Source: CAYXVF01 sp964468125 (GTDB lineage: Bacteria; Myxococcota; XYA12-FULL-58-9; CAYXVF01). Taken from it: a stretch of DNA of 64,000 nt. The notes below the pieces were generated by a model. That model saw only the letters and a list, made by a program, of their open reading frames with translations, searched no databases and was not told the DNA's origin. The translations under genes were made by a program, and so were the position numbers. The DNA is taken from positions 1 to 64,000 of the forward strand of contig CAYXVF010000015.1 in NCBI GenBank assembly GCA_964468125.1, in the 5' to 3' direction. This document shows, in pieces, positions 1-9,274 of this stretch (position 1 is its first letter; every line of letters starts with the position of its first letter).

Positions 1-110
1 AGAAGCTTCGGTCGTCGAAGTCCAGGTTGCTGACGTCGTGCTTCGGCTCCCCGTGATTCGTCGATAAAGCCACTGTATGGCTTGTGCGAAGATCTCAGCC
101 TGGCTAGTTC

Positions 111-1043
111 GTGGAGGTGCCCTCCGTCGAACAAAAACTCCTCGAACTCGAAGCACGGCTTCAACAGGGCGAGTCAGAGCGCGACCAATACCGCAAGCTC
201 TACGAGCTGACCTCACTAGAGCTTGAACCGATTCGGCGCCATCTCTTCGGCAAGAAGGCCGAAACCGTCGATGAGCGCCAAGTCCAGCTTGCCTTCGACA
301 ACCTCGACCCGGCTGAGCGCGCAACCCTGCTGAGCACGGTTCGGGCCGAGTCGGCGCGGCAGGGTAAGAAGAAGCCTAACCAGAAGCCGTCGGGTCGAAA
401 GCCGCTGCCGGAGACGCTTCCGGTTGAGCACATCGAGCTGCCTCCGCCGGTGAGCGCGGATGCTCCAGAGAAACCCATCGCCAAATGCAAAGCGGGGGTG
501 GGGATGCTGGCGCACGTACTTGTGAGCAAGCACGCGGATCACCTTCCTCTCAATCGCCAAGTGAAGATCATGGATCGTCACGAGCATCGGCCACATTCTG
601 TTTCGCTACACTGAACGTCACCGAGGCAAGGATGCCCACGCGCTCCTCGCCGGCTTCAAAGGTTTCGTGATCGCGGATGCGTCCACGGTCTTCCACGAGC
701 TCTACGCGAAGGAAGACGTGATCGAGGTGGGTTGTTGGGCGCATTGTCGCCGCGGCTTCTTCGAGTCGCACCTGAGCGAGGAAGAGCGCTCGCTCATTGC
801 AATAGGCTTCATCCGAAAGCACTCATCGCCTCATGCGAGCGGCTCGGAATCGAGCCCTGGGCCTATCTACGCGACGTACTTTCGTTGCTTCCCCGGTGGA
901 ACGCGCGTGACGTGCTTCAGCTCGCACCCTTGTACTGGCGGGATACACTGGCGCGTCCGGAGACCCAGGCCATGCTCCACGACGATATTTCTCGCCGCGT
1001 CGCCGCCGCCGAAGACCAGACCCTGGGCCATATCAATGACTAG
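111..1043 (+). pseudogene. IS66-family transposase (TnpC) remnant, frameshifted and internally deleted
   Basis: Three pieces of an IS66 transposase lie in order but in different frames. Bases 111-614 give the N-terminal coiled coil (IRRHLFGKKAE motif) and the start of the middle domain (AGVGMLAHVLVSKHADHLPLNRQ region, read in parts). About 589-820 gives part of the DDE domain (ADASTVFHELY, CWAHCRRGFFE). About 805-1043, in a third frame, gives the IS66 C-terminal domain (ERLGIEPWAYLRDVL). The zinc-finger segment and much of the catalytic core are missing, and the total of about 300 residues compares with about 500 in intact TnpC. No IS66 accessory genes or terminal inverted repeats were seen. 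It is a dead remnant. Confidence 0.85.
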
Positions 1044-1135
1044 ACTGTCTGACGGCCGACCGAAAAGGTGGGTTCGTCGAACGGATACGTGTCGTTGGAC
1101 GACCCGGCCAGCGCTGAGCAGGGTCTCGAGTTGTA

Positions 1136-2179
1136 TCAAGGACAGGGTCGGTTGCAGGCGTAAACGCCACCCCCGCAGTCGACGGTGGTGCCACCTGCAC
1201 ACGTCAGGTCGTCTCCGGCGCAACCGCGCGACCCGTTGCAGTCGAGAAGGCACGTGGCGCCGGCCGCACACTGGAGCTCGCAGGCCTCGAGGCCAAAGAG
1301 TATCGCGAGGAAGCTCGGCTGACTGCCGCAGGTCATCGTGCAGTCACTCTCGTCTTCGCAGGCCGTATCGCAATAGCCTTGGGGACACTGAAAGTCGCAC
1401 GCCGAGCTGCCGGTGCATTGGAGGTCACAGGAATCGGCGAAGTCGTTGCAGCTGACGGCGCAGCTCGCATCCGAGCACACGGAATTCTCAAAAGACGGTC
1501 CGAAGGTGCAATCGCCGCCGTTGCAGGCGAAGTCACAGCCGCCGGTTTCGCAGACCTGCTCGCAGGAGCAACCGTCGCAAGTGCAGCCGCCGGTACAGCT
1601 TTCCGGCGTGGGGGGTACCGGATCGGAGTAGATCTCTCCCCGGAACGAGAAGGTGGCGTTCGCGTAGTTGAAGATCCACGTGACCGTGTTGCGATCACCA
1701 GTGCAGCTCAGTGCAGAAGTGACGTCGCCATAGCTCCATTGCGCGATTCCCCCGGCGATCTCCGCGGGAACGCCTACCCTTTCCGGATTGACGGGCTCAA
1801 AGCCGCTCGAGGGGCTCAGGCTGACGAGGCTCGCCCAGGTGCCTCTTAGCGTCTCGACGTCGAAGAAGGACTGGACGGTCACATCAAAGCAGATGACCCC
1901 GGAGAGCCCGGGACCACAAGCCCCATCGAAACGAACGTTTGCCGCGGAAACGGTGACCGAGTCTCCTCCGCTGCCTTCAGGGATCGGACCAAAGAGCGCG
2001 TTCGATGCTCCTACCGTGGTGATGGTCACCGAGCCCGCATCGGGGTCCACGGCGCCTTCAAAGGATCCAACCGACGGCGTATCCACCGTGGCCTCGAGTC
2101 GCACGGAGACGTCCGACCCGCACGCACACGTCGCCACGACGGCGGTTGCCAGACCGCCTCGAAACAGAACACGATTCAT
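1136..2179 (-). CDS. Cysteine-rich secreted/lipoprotein of unknown function
   Basis: A 347-residue protein. The N-terminus (MNRVLFRGGLATAVVATCACGS) is a signal peptide ending in cysteines, which could form a poor lipobox (VATC or TCAC). Residues about 25-190 look like a beta-rich extracellular domain. From about residue 190 the chain is packed with cysteine and glycine (CTGGCTCDGCSC, CDFACNGGDC and similar, about 40 Cys), suggesting a disulfide-knotted tail. Such Cys-rich tails are common in predicted surface proteins of Myxococcota. No enzymatic motif is visible. It stands alone on this strand, 93 bases from the IS66 remnant and 118 bases downstream of the helicase stop. Confidence 0.75.
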   Translation of the reverse strand: MNRVLFRGGLATAVVATCACGSDVSVRLEATVDTPSVGSFEGAVDPDAGSVTITTVGASNALFGPIPEGSGGDSVTVSAANVRFDGACGPGLSGVICFDVTVQSFFDVETLRGTWASLVSLSPSSGFEPVNPERVGVPAEIAGGIAQWSYGDVTSALSCTGDRNTVTWIFNYANATFSFRGEIYSDPVPPTPESCTGGCTCDGCSCEQVCETGGCDFACNGGDCTFGPSFENSVCSDASCAVSCNDFADSCDLQCTGSSACDFQCPQGYCDTACEDESDCTMTCGSQPSFLAILFGLEACELQCAAGATCLLDCNGSRGCAGDDLTCAGGTTVDCGGGVYACNRPCP

Positions 2180-2297
2180 AGTGTCTCGAGTATAGCCGGG
2201 CCGAGCCCAGCGGGCACGTTAACGGATGCAAAACCGTCTCTGGCGCTTCAAGCGGCCGATGCGCAGACCCGAGTCCGCGCCGACGCGAACGGGAGCG

Positions 2298-4331
2298 TCA
2301 GCCCGCCAGCGCGACCTCGAGCACCTTCTTGCCGATCTGTGCGCCATCCACGCGCTCAACGACCAGCTCTGCGATCTCCGGCGTCGCCTTCAACACACAG
2401 TGGTGGCGCTTGGACTCGACCTCTTTGACGATACCGTCGTTGAGGCCCGCGAGCGACGAGATCTTCTTGGCGATGGCACCGCGGCCCTTAAAGCCGTCAT
2501 CAAAGCCGATGTTGATCTTGATGCGCGCCATTCCTGCTTCCACCTCTGGGAGCGGAGCGTCTGCAGCTTTCTTGCCCTTGCTCCGGCCGTTGTCGCCGTT
2601 GCTGGAGCTAGGTTCTACGGGCGCCTCGTTGTCCTTGCCATTCGGCCGCGACAGACCGAGCGCCTCGGCCGCGTCCATCGTTTCGAGCTGTCCCCCTTCG
2701 TCCGGCCGACGACGGCGACGGCGACGGCGACGGCGGCGCTTCTTCGGCTCGCCATCTTCCGACACTTCCGTGTCGTCGCCTCGTGCTTCGACTTCCTCCT
2801 CATCGCGCTCCTTACGGCGACGACGGGACGGCTTTGCGGGGGCCTCAGCGGACTCCGCGGCGCGCTGGCCGTAGTAGCTCTTCAGAAGGAACGCCACGAT
2901 CTGCGCGCCCTCGTCCGAGCCGAGAATTTCTTCCGCCACCGGGCGGTGAAGGCCAACTTCGGCCACCGATGCTTTCTCTGCGAGCTCTTTCATGATCCTC
3001 TCGCTTCTCGCCTTCGATGCCTGCTCTTCCGGCGGCAACTCGCGGGCGATGAATTCGATACCAAACTCCCGTTGGAGCTGAGTGAGTGTGGTGAGTCCCT
3101 TGCCGTCGACGAGGCTGACCGCCACGCCCTTCTTCTCCATGCGACCGGTACGGCCGACACGGTGCAAATACACTTCGGTGAACTCCGGCAAGGAGTAGTT
3201 GAACACGTGTGAAAGGTGGCTGATGTCGATACCGCGCGCGGCGATGTCCGTGGCCACCATGAAACTCAATTCGCTGTCACGAATGCGCTTCATGACCCGG
3301 TCGCGCTCCTTCTGCTTGAAGTTGCCACTGAGAGGCTCAGCGATCAGGCCGGACTGGGTCAGATACTTGGCGATCATCTCAGTTTCGTTCCGCGTGTTGC
3401 AGAAGATGATCGCTGTGGACGGCTTCTCTACCTCGATGAGGTAGAGGAGCTGACGTGGCTTCGGCATCGTCGGTTGAACCGTGTAGTACACGTTGTCGAT
3501 GCCATCGACGGTCAGCTTGTCTTCGGATACATCGATGCGGCTCGGCTCTTTCAGGTACTGAGCCGCAGCCTTCGCCACCTGGTAGGGTAGGGTCGCCGAG
3601 AAAAGCATGGTCTGCCGACTCTCGGGCGCCATGCCGAGCAGCGCGGTGACGTCGTCCCAGAACCCCATGGAGAGCATTTCGTCCGCCTCGTCTAGGACGA
3701 ACATCTCGATCTCCGAGAGGTCGAGGTTGCGGCGACGCACGTGGTCGAGGAGACGCCCTGGCGTTCCCACCACCAGGTGCACGCCCATCTCGAGGGCCTT
3801 CGCCTGCTTGCCGATGGGAACCCCGCCGTAGACCGGCAGAATCTCGATGGCGCTCTTGTCGGCCAGGCCGCCGATCTCCTCTGCGACCTGGTTGGCCAGC
3901 TCACGGGTAGGAGCGATGCAAAGCGCCTTGGGCTTCTTCGGCACCGGCGCCATCTCGAAGAGCTTCTCCACCATAGGGATCCCGAAGGCGCAGGTCTTGC
4001 CGGAACCGGTCTTCGATTGGACGACCAGGTCCTTGCCCGCCAGCGCATCGTTGATCACGCGGTTTTGAACCCGAGTGGGCCTCATGAACCCCATCGCGGC
4101 GATCGCTTCGCGCAGGGCGGCTCGGATCGGGAACTCGTCGAAGGCGCCCTCAAAGCGCTCCTGCGACCGTTCCGCGTCCTCACCCGCCTCCGCGAGATCA
4201 TCATTCTCCGCGGCGGATTCGGTTTTTGTTTCAATGGCGGGCTGGGTCTCAGCTACCGCCGGCTTATCGGAGGAGTCCTTGGACTCAACCCCTACGGACA
4301 GCCCTTCAAGGGCGCCTTCCGATTCAGTCAT
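2298..4331 (-). CDS. deaD: DEAD-box ATP-dependent RNA helicase with DbpA-type RNA-binding tail
   Basis: The start at 4331 (MTESEG) follows a good ribosome site (AGAAGG); the frame stays open 74 codons further upstream without looking coding. The 677-residue protein has an acidic N-tail (1-60) and then all helicase motifs: SKTGSGKT (106-113), PTRELA (141-146), TPGR (190-193), DEAD (214-217), SAT (245-247) and HRVGRTGR (390-397). A low-complexity linker at 500-545 includes a run of 11 arginines. The last ~75 residues (from MARIKINIGF) match the DbpA/CsdA RNA-recognition domain. Relatives remodel structured RNA in ribosome assembly and cold adaptation. The 236-base gap to the divergent gene at 4568 leaves room for a long leader. 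Confidence 0.95.
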   Translation of the reverse strand: MTESEGALEGLSVGVESKDSSDKPAVAETQPAIETKTESAAENDDLAEAGEDAERSQERFEGAFDEFPIRAALREAIAAMGFMRPTRVQNRVINDALAGKDLVVQSKTGSGKTCAFGIPMVEKLFEMAPVPKKPKALCIAPTRELANQVAEEIGGLADKSAIEILPVYGGVPIGKQAKALEMGVHLVVGTPGRLLDHVRRRNLDLSEIEMFVLDEADEMLSMGFWDDVTALLGMAPESRQTMLFSATLPYQVAKAAAQYLKEPSRIDVSEDKLTVDGIDNVYYTVQPTMPKPRQLLYLIEVEKPSTAIIFCNTRNETEMIAKYLTQSGLIAEPLSGNFKQKERDRVMKRIRDSELSFMVATDIAARGIDISHLSHVFNYSLPEFTEVYLHRVGRTGRMEKKGVAVSLVDGKGLTTLTQLQREFGIEFIARELPPEEQASKARSERIMKELAEKASVAEVGLHRPVAEEILGSDEGAQIVAFLLKSYYGQRAAESAEAPAKPSRRRRKERDEEEVEARGDDTEVSEDGEPKKRRRRRRRRRRRPDEGGQLETMDAAEALGLSRPNGKDNEAPVEPSSSNGDNGRSKGKKAADAPLPEVEAGMARIKINIGFDDGFKGRGAIAKKISSLAGLNDGIVKEVESKRHHCVLKATPEIAELVVERVDGAQIGKKVLEVALAG

Positions 4332-4567
4332 GTAACCTTCTTCGGCGTCGGACGGTGCTCCACGATGGAGTTCGGCCTCATCCGGCCGCCTGGCAAACGT
4401 AAAACGTTCTCCCGATGAATACCGTGGCTCTAACCGGGCAGGGGCGCGAGCGTCGTGACCCCGCCGCCGGGAACCGACATGGGTTATGACCGACCGGCAC
4501 TCAGAGGTCAAAGAAAAACGGCCGGATTTCGCGCAACACGGGCCATGACTCACCGAGAATAGCGATA

Positions 4568-4981
4568 ATGGAATTTAACCCGCGCGACCCCAAGTCCCCC
4601 CTGCTTGCGCCCAAAGAAGATGCGGCCGGCAAGAAGAAGGTTTACGCCCGAGGCGGCCGCGGACGCGGCGGCGGCCAAAAACAGGGCGGCAAAGAGGAGA
4701 CCGAAGAGCACGCCAGGGAAGTCAAAGCGGTGATGCGAGGTCAGGACATCGTCGAATCCGGAGCTTCGGCCATCGACGAGAAACCCCCCGCCGCCTTCGA
4801 CGGCTCCCAAATGCAGGTCGTTCGGAGCTGGATGGACTCCCGCCCTCTCGAGCCCAAGACCGCGGCGACCGCCATGGTGCCCTACCCGCGAAACTGGAAC
4901 AGCAAGCGCGGTCGCTACTGCAAATTCAAAGCACCTGGCGCCGGCGTCTATGGGATTCTTCGCGCCCGACCGACGTTCTAA
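4568..4981 (+). CDS. Hypothetical basic protein
   Basis: A 137-residue protein of unrecognised family. The N-terminal third is rich in Lys, Gly and Arg (GGRGRGGGQKQGG) and probably disordered. The C-terminal third is better conserved-looking (MVPYPRNWNSKRGRYC, GAGVYGILRA). There is no signal peptide or membrane segment. It diverges from the helicase at 4331 and precedes the diguanylate cyclase by 57 bases. The Arg/Gly-rich start hints at nucleic-acid contact, which is only an inference. Confidence 0.5.
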   Translation: MEFNPRDPKSPLLAPKEDAAGKKKVYARGGRGRGGGQKQGGKEETEEHAREVKAVMRGQDIVESGASAIDEKPPAAFDGSQMQVVRSWMDSRPLEPKTAATAMVPYPRNWNSKRGRYCKFKAPGAGVYGILRARPTF

Positions 4982-5038
4982 CTCGCAAACGCGCTCTCCT
5001 CAGGACTCAAGCCAGCGCCTGGCCGTGCCGCTTCTAAG

Positions 5039-6136
5039 GTGAGCGGAAAGGTTCGAGGTTCAGGCGTGTTCGGACAAAAACTCTTCAGCGCGGCGCGTCC
5101 GAGCCGCGACGTCAACCCCAACGATCCCTATGACCCGCGACAGATCCTCGCGGATTGGGTTCGGCATTTCGGCAAAACGAGCATCGGCACGCGCTCGCTC
5201 CCCGCCCATGAGCTCGCCGCTCGAACGGATTCCTGGGCTAAGCACATCGTCACCGGCACACCGCCGCCGGAGGGCGTCGAATGGGAGGAGAATGCCCGCT
5301 CCTATCCGGCGCTGCGCCGTGAGCTGATCCACTACCGCAACGAAGAAATGGACCTCGCGCGCGAGACCGAAGGCGAAATGCGCGAAATGGTCTGGGACTT
5401 CGCGAACAAGCTGCGCGCCGTGGTGTCCCAGGACCAGAGCGACGACCAAGCGATCGGCGAGCACATTCAGAACCTCGCCAATGCGGCCCGGTCGACCGAC
5501 CTCTCGACCCTCAAAAATCTGGTCTCGAGCTGCGCGCACGCGGTCACGGAGATCCTCGCCGAGCGGGAAAAACGACACCATGCGACCCTCGAGCAACTCA
5601 GCCAACGCATTGCGCAGATGCGCCAGGAACTCTCCGAGGCGAAAGAGCGAATGGTCGAAGACCCGCTGACCGGTCTGTTCAATCGAGGCGCTCTCGACAG
5701 CGCCATCGAGCGCTATCGCAACATCGCCCTAGCCACTGGGTTACCGCTCTCACTCCTTCTGATCGATCTCGATCACTTCAAGTCCGTCAACGATGTGCAC
5801 GGCCACCTCGCGGGCGACGAAGTTTTGCGGCGAGCAGCCCGCTGCATCATTCGCGCCTTTCCGCGCAAGTCTGACTTCCTCGCACGCTATGGTGGCGAAG
5901 AATTCGCCGTCTTAATGCCCGACACGGACAATGAGAGCGCCCTCAAGGTCGCGGAGCGCTTCGTGAGGACCCTCGCCGAGCTCGACGTGGACTACGACGG
6001 CAGCCTGATCCCGGTGACCTGTTCCGTCGGTCTCTCAACGCTGGAGCCGAGCGAGGAGATCGCCGACTTCATCAAGCGCGCGGACACGAACCTCTACCGC
6101 GCCAAGCGCGAGGGCCGAAACCGCGCGGCCGCCTGA
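5039..6136 (+). CDS. Diguanylate cyclase (GGDEF domain)
   Basis: A 365-residue cytoplasmic protein starting at GTG. Residues 1-200 form an unassigned, mostly helical sensory region ending in a coiled coil (EREKRHHATLEQLSQRI and on). The GGDEF domain begins at DPLTGLFNR (208-216). The active-site motif is intact as GGEEF (285-289), and the product-inhibition I-site RxxD is present as RKSD (276-279). Substrate residues D243, N251 and D260 sit in the usual contexts (LIDLDHFKSVND, HLAGDEVL). It should make c-di-GMP from two GTP and be feedback-inhibited. No membrane segment is seen. Possible local partners are the PilZ protein at 20.7 kb and the MshEN-type ATPase at 51-52.7 kb. Confidence 0.92.
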   Translation: MSGKVRGSGVFGQKLFSAARPSRDVNPNDPYDPRQILADWVRHFGKTSIGTRSLPAHELAARTDSWAKHIVTGTPPPEGVEWEENARSYPALRRELIHYRNEEMDLARETEGEMREMVWDFANKLRAVVSQDQSDDQAIGEHIQNLANAARSTDLSTLKNLVSSCAHAVTEILAEREKRHHATLEQLSQRIAQMRQELSEAKERMVEDPLTGLFNRGALDSAIERYRNIALATGLPLSLLLIDLDHFKSVNDVHGHLAGDEVLRRAARCIIRAFPRKSDFLARYGGEEFAVLMPDTDNESALKVAERFVRTLAELDVDYDGSLIPVTCSVGLSTLEPSEEIADFIKRADTNLYRAKREGRNRAAA

Positions 6137-6162
6137 GGCTCAGACGGCCGCTGGTGACCGAC

Positions 6163-8646
6163 TCAGCCCCACTTGTCGTGCACGAGACGCGCGGACACGC
6201 GGCGCAACCCCGGATCCGCCTCGAGGATCTCGAGCGGAACCACGTCGCCAAATCGAAGCTCGTAGCCACCGAGGCTCACAGCGGTGGCGGAGACGTCAAT
6301 GTCGTTGCGGTCCTCGATGCCGAGCTGAGCCTGCACCTGACGCATAGGTATGAAGATGCGTGCCTCCGGATTCTGCGTGCGGAAGGTCAAACCCCAGGGC
6401 TGGGGTCGCTCCATTTTTGCGGATACGAGCTCGCCCACGTGCGAGCGCATCCGGAGAGCGTCGCGAATGTCCCTCAGATTCTGCTCTCCGATTCTCATCC
6501 GGCCCTGAGTGTCCATCGCTCCCTCGGCGACCTCTTCCATGGCCTTCTTCGGAAGCGGGGCGACTGGTGGTTCTTCGCCGCGAAGCAGCGCCGATGCGGC
6601 TACTCCGTTTCGAATGTTTGCCATTCCCGAGACCAGCCGGTTCCCTGCGGTACCGTGCGCGTAGACATCGACGCCCATGCCATAGTGGCCGCTGTCCGGA
6701 TCCGTGGAGTATCCGGCCCGTGGCGTCGCACGAATCGCTTGCGACGACAACGCCTCGAGGAAACTGCGTGCATCGTCATCGGTGATGTGAGGCTGCGTCT
6801 TTCGCCATTCAGCGACTCGCTCAGGCAAGCTATTGACGAAGTCCTCGAAACCCTGCTCGTCCATGTTCCAGGGAACACCGGCTTCACCGGCGAACTGCGC
6901 ATAGCTCGCGAGCTTGCTCTCCGACGGTTCCTCGTGAACGCGAAAGACACCCGCGAGCTGAGCCTTCTTGATCAGCTCACCTAGGATGGTGTTTGCGGTG
7001 ATCGAGAGTGACTTGATTACATCCTCGGACTCATACTGAGTGCCGCCGTTGAAATTGAGCCGCTGCGGATTGAACGCTTCGAGCAAGCGGTGCGCCTGGA
7101 GCGCATGGTCCATCTGTTGTTTAACCTCTGGCTCGAGCGCTTCGGCTCCCCGTCGATAGGCCTCCTCTTCCTCGGCCGGATAGTTGCCGGACTTGTAGTC
7201 GTAGTAGAGCTGCGCGTCCCGGTAGCTCTTCTGCGCGCGATTTTGTACGAGCGCGAAATACTCGCTGCAATCATCGAGCAAGAGCTCGCCGGTTTCTCTC
7301 GAGATGTGGATCTCGGTCACCGCGGCGAGTCGATCCTGTCCTTCGAGGAATACGGCCTTGTCCATCGCCACCGCGTGGGTGGTCGCCGGAATGTCCCAGC
7401 CCGAGCCAAAGGCGGTCTCCTGTTGACGTAGAGCCTTGCGCGCGACGGGCGTGTCGCGACCGATCAGGTTCTCTCCGTAGGCCTTGGCGCGGCGTATGAC
7501 GATGCGATCTTCGCGCACCTCGACGTTTTCAATCTGCTCCGGGTCCTGCGACCGAAAATCGGTCTTTGAGCCTGGATTGTCGGTGGCATACCACACGAGC
7601 GAGCGCAGATCGCGGACACCCTTTGGCAGATTTGCGAGAGGGTCCATCTCCTTGATCAGCTCGTTGTGCGCTGCTTCCTGCGCGTTCAGCGTCCCCGGGA
7701 CCCCCGCGTTGAAGAAGGCGTCGGCCTCATAGAGCTGGAGCTCGTTCATGTCCGGGAAGTCATGAAAGAGCGCGACCCGCCTGCCCTCCCCTTTCTTGTT
7801 CGTCGGGTTCTGAACGTCGCAAATGACGTAGAGTGGCTCATCACCGGCTTCCCGAAGCTTCGCGTCGAGCTTCGGCACGTCTTTGTCCGCGAGCGGCAAG
7901 CGAGGGAAGGCGCTCAGTTTGCTGATCGGCTCCACCATCAAGGTGCCATCATCTGCTCGGGTGAGCCGACCCACCATGTTGGTCACGGGCGGGCTCAGAA
8001 GCTCGACACTCACTTCCGCCGGATTTCCCGGAGTCGGGGAGATCAGAACCCGTCCCCCGTCGGGGAATCCGCTCAGGTCTTCCAGATTGAAGTGAAGCTT
8101 CGGGTTGGTTTCGCCCGTATCGGGGTCTTTCCGCTCCTCCGGCTTGAACACCGCGCGCAGCCGCGCCTTGGGTGGGCGCTCGGACTGCGCTCTGCGCACC
8201 GCCTCGGCCTCGCGCGCCCGTTCGTGCTTCGCTCCCTTCTTCTTCTTCTTCGAGCGACGGCGCCCCTGGGACACGGGCTCATTGCGAGCCGCGGTGATCG
8301 AATCCACGGCCTCGCGCTCGATCGTCCCGACGACGGGACCTTTGGGGGCAAAGTCCGGATTGATCCGGAGCGCGATGGGCGAGCGTTGTCGAGCGAGCAC
8401 CTCCTCGACGCCGCGAGCCATGTCGCTCAGCACTTTCGCCTTGTCACCCGTTGCGCCCGCGAGAATTCCTCTCATCTTCGCGAGAAGTGCGCTCTTGTGG
8501 ATTGCGAACTCAGGGTTGGGCGCTTCCGAGTATGGTGCCGGGTTCGGCTCGATCGCCGGCGCGGTTGGAGGGCGCTTCGTCACCGCGTGATGCGACTCGA
8601 ACGTCTGAGGCGCGACGGTCTTCGGGAGGTGCTTGATCTCGTTCAC
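6163..8646 (-). CDS. RNase II/R-like (RNB + S1) protein with degenerate active site, probable pseudoenzyme
   Basis: An 827-residue protein; its GTG start overlaps the TGA of the TPR gene (GTGA), so translation is probably coupled. Residues 1-165 are disordered with a Lys run. About 195-290 resembles the cold-shock-like domain, 345-685 the RNB domain and 735-825 an S1 domain (GGYELRFGDVVPLEI). RNB landmarks are recognisable: LYEADAFFNAGVPG, RVHEEPSESKLASYAQF, and GHYGMGVDVYAHGTAGNR where active enzymes read GHFGLAL-x-YTHFTSPIRRYPDL. The catalytic aspartate cluster (family: GEDARDFDD) reads here as GSKTDFRSQ (359-367), with two aspartates replaced by R365 and S366. I infer loss of exoribonuclease activity, perhaps with RNA binding retained. 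The homology is by eye. Confidence 0.72.
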   Translation of the reverse strand: MNEIKHLPKTVAPQTFESHHAVTKRPPTAPAIEPNPAPYSEAPNPEFAIHKSALLAKMRGILAGATGDKAKVLSDMARGVEEVLARQRSPIALRINPDFAPKGPVVGTIEREAVDSITAARNEPVSQGRRRSKKKKKGAKHERAREAEAVRRAQSERPPKARLRAVFKPEERKDPDTGETNPKLHFNLEDLSGFPDGGRVLISPTPGNPAEVSVELLSPPVTNMVGRLTRADDGTLMVEPISKLSAFPRLPLADKDVPKLDAKLREAGDEPLYVICDVQNPTNKKGEGRRVALFHDFPDMNELQLYEADAFFNAGVPGTLNAQEAAHNELIKEMDPLANLPKGVRDLRSLVWYATDNPGSKTDFRSQDPEQIENVEVREDRIVIRRAKAYGENLIGRDTPVARKALRQQETAFGSGWDIPATTHAVAMDKAVFLEGQDRLAAVTEIHISRETGELLLDDCSEYFALVQNRAQKSYRDAQLYYDYKSGNYPAEEEEAYRRGAEALEPEVKQQMDHALQAHRLLEAFNPQRLNFNGGTQYESEDVIKSLSITANTILGELIKKAQLAGVFRVHEEPSESKLASYAQFAGEAGVPWNMDEQGFEDFVNSLPERVAEWRKTQPHITDDDARSFLEALSSQAIRATPRAGYSTDPDSGHYGMGVDVYAHGTAGNRLVSGMANIRNGVAASALLRGEEPPVAPLPKKAMEEVAEGAMDTQGRMRIGEQNLRDIRDALRMRSHVGELVSAKMERPQPWGLTFRTQNPEARIFIPMRQVQAQLGIEDRNDIDVSATAVSLGGYELRFGDVVPLEILEADPGLRRVSARLVHDKWG

Positions 8647-9077
8647 GACGCGGCCCCCGGATTCGAGAGCAGGCGAGTCACCCGGCTACGTGCGTCGTCG
8701 TCGAGCTGATACTGAGTGGCGATCCACGTTGCACGGCGCCAGGCCCGGCGCGTCTCACCCAGTTCTGCTTCGGTCTCCGCTAGGCGAAGGGCAGGCTCGA
8801 GCTCGCTCTCGCCAAGGGACAAGGCGTACGTGTACGCGTCGCGCGCGTCGTCCAAGTTCCCGGCGTCGGCTTCGACGTCAGCGAGGAGGGTCCATGCCTG
8901 CGCGTCGTTGCGGTCTAAGACGACGAGGCCGTGAAGAATCTGGCGCGCTTCGTTGAGCTGCCCGGTCTTCCGGGCCTCGCGCGCGAGAATGAAGAGCTCT
9001 CGAGCTTCTCCGGGGGTTAGCTCGGCCGAGACGTCTCCGTCCGGCTCGCCCTGGGTGAGTTCCTTCGTGCTTACCAT
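8643..9077 (-). CDS. Small TPR-repeat protein
   Basis: The start at 9077 (MVSTKEL) follows AGGA at 8 bases; the frame is open 21 codons further up. The 144-residue protein consists of about three tetratricopeptide repeats (ILAREARKTGQLNEARQIL, AWTLLADVEADAGNLDDAR, ALRLAETEAELGETRRAW). There is no signal peptide. The single-block size and fold resemble SycD/LcrH-type secretion chaperones, but generic TPR proteins look the same and no secretion apparatus of that kind is in the window. It is the first gene of a two-gene operon with the RNB-like protein, so a scaffold or partner role for that protein is the simplest inference. Confidence 0.8.
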   Translation of the reverse strand: MVSTKELTQGEPDGDVSAELTPGEARELFILAREARKTGQLNEARQILHGLVVLDRNDAQAWTLLADVEADAGNLDDARDAYTYALSLGESELEPALRLAETEAELGETRRAWRRATWIATQYQLDDDARSRVTRLLSNPGAAS

Positions 9078-9274
9078 CGTGTTTCCTCTCTCGCTGCCAG
9101 AAGACGCACCCCAGCCCGTTCGGGCTCGTTGTGCCGTCACAGGGGGTATCGGGCTTTCAGTGGATCGCGTTGCGTCAATCGCGGCGGTGGAGGGTTAGCC
9201 GACGATTCGAGCACCGGGCACGATTGTTCGCCGATATGCTCGTCGTCTGCCTTTCAGCCAAGAACGGGACATCG

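Noticed and set aside
111..1043. Active IS66 insertion sequence
   Set aside because: Two frame changes, a missing zinc finger and truncated catalytic domain; no terminal inverted repeats or TnpA/TnpB.
4332..4553. N-terminal extension of the DEAD-box helicase by 74 codons
   Set aside because: The extension is Arg/Ser/His-rich and non-conserved-looking, whereas ATG 4331 has a good ribosome site.
7666..8709. 347-codon open frame antisense to the RNB-like gene
   Set aside because: No recognisable domain; the minus-strand frame has consistent RNB/S1 homology and operon coupling.
8643..9077. TPR protein as a type III secretion chaperone (SycD-like)
   Set aside because: Size and repeats fit, but no type III secretion genes are present and TPR proteins are too generic; kept as a plain TPR protein.
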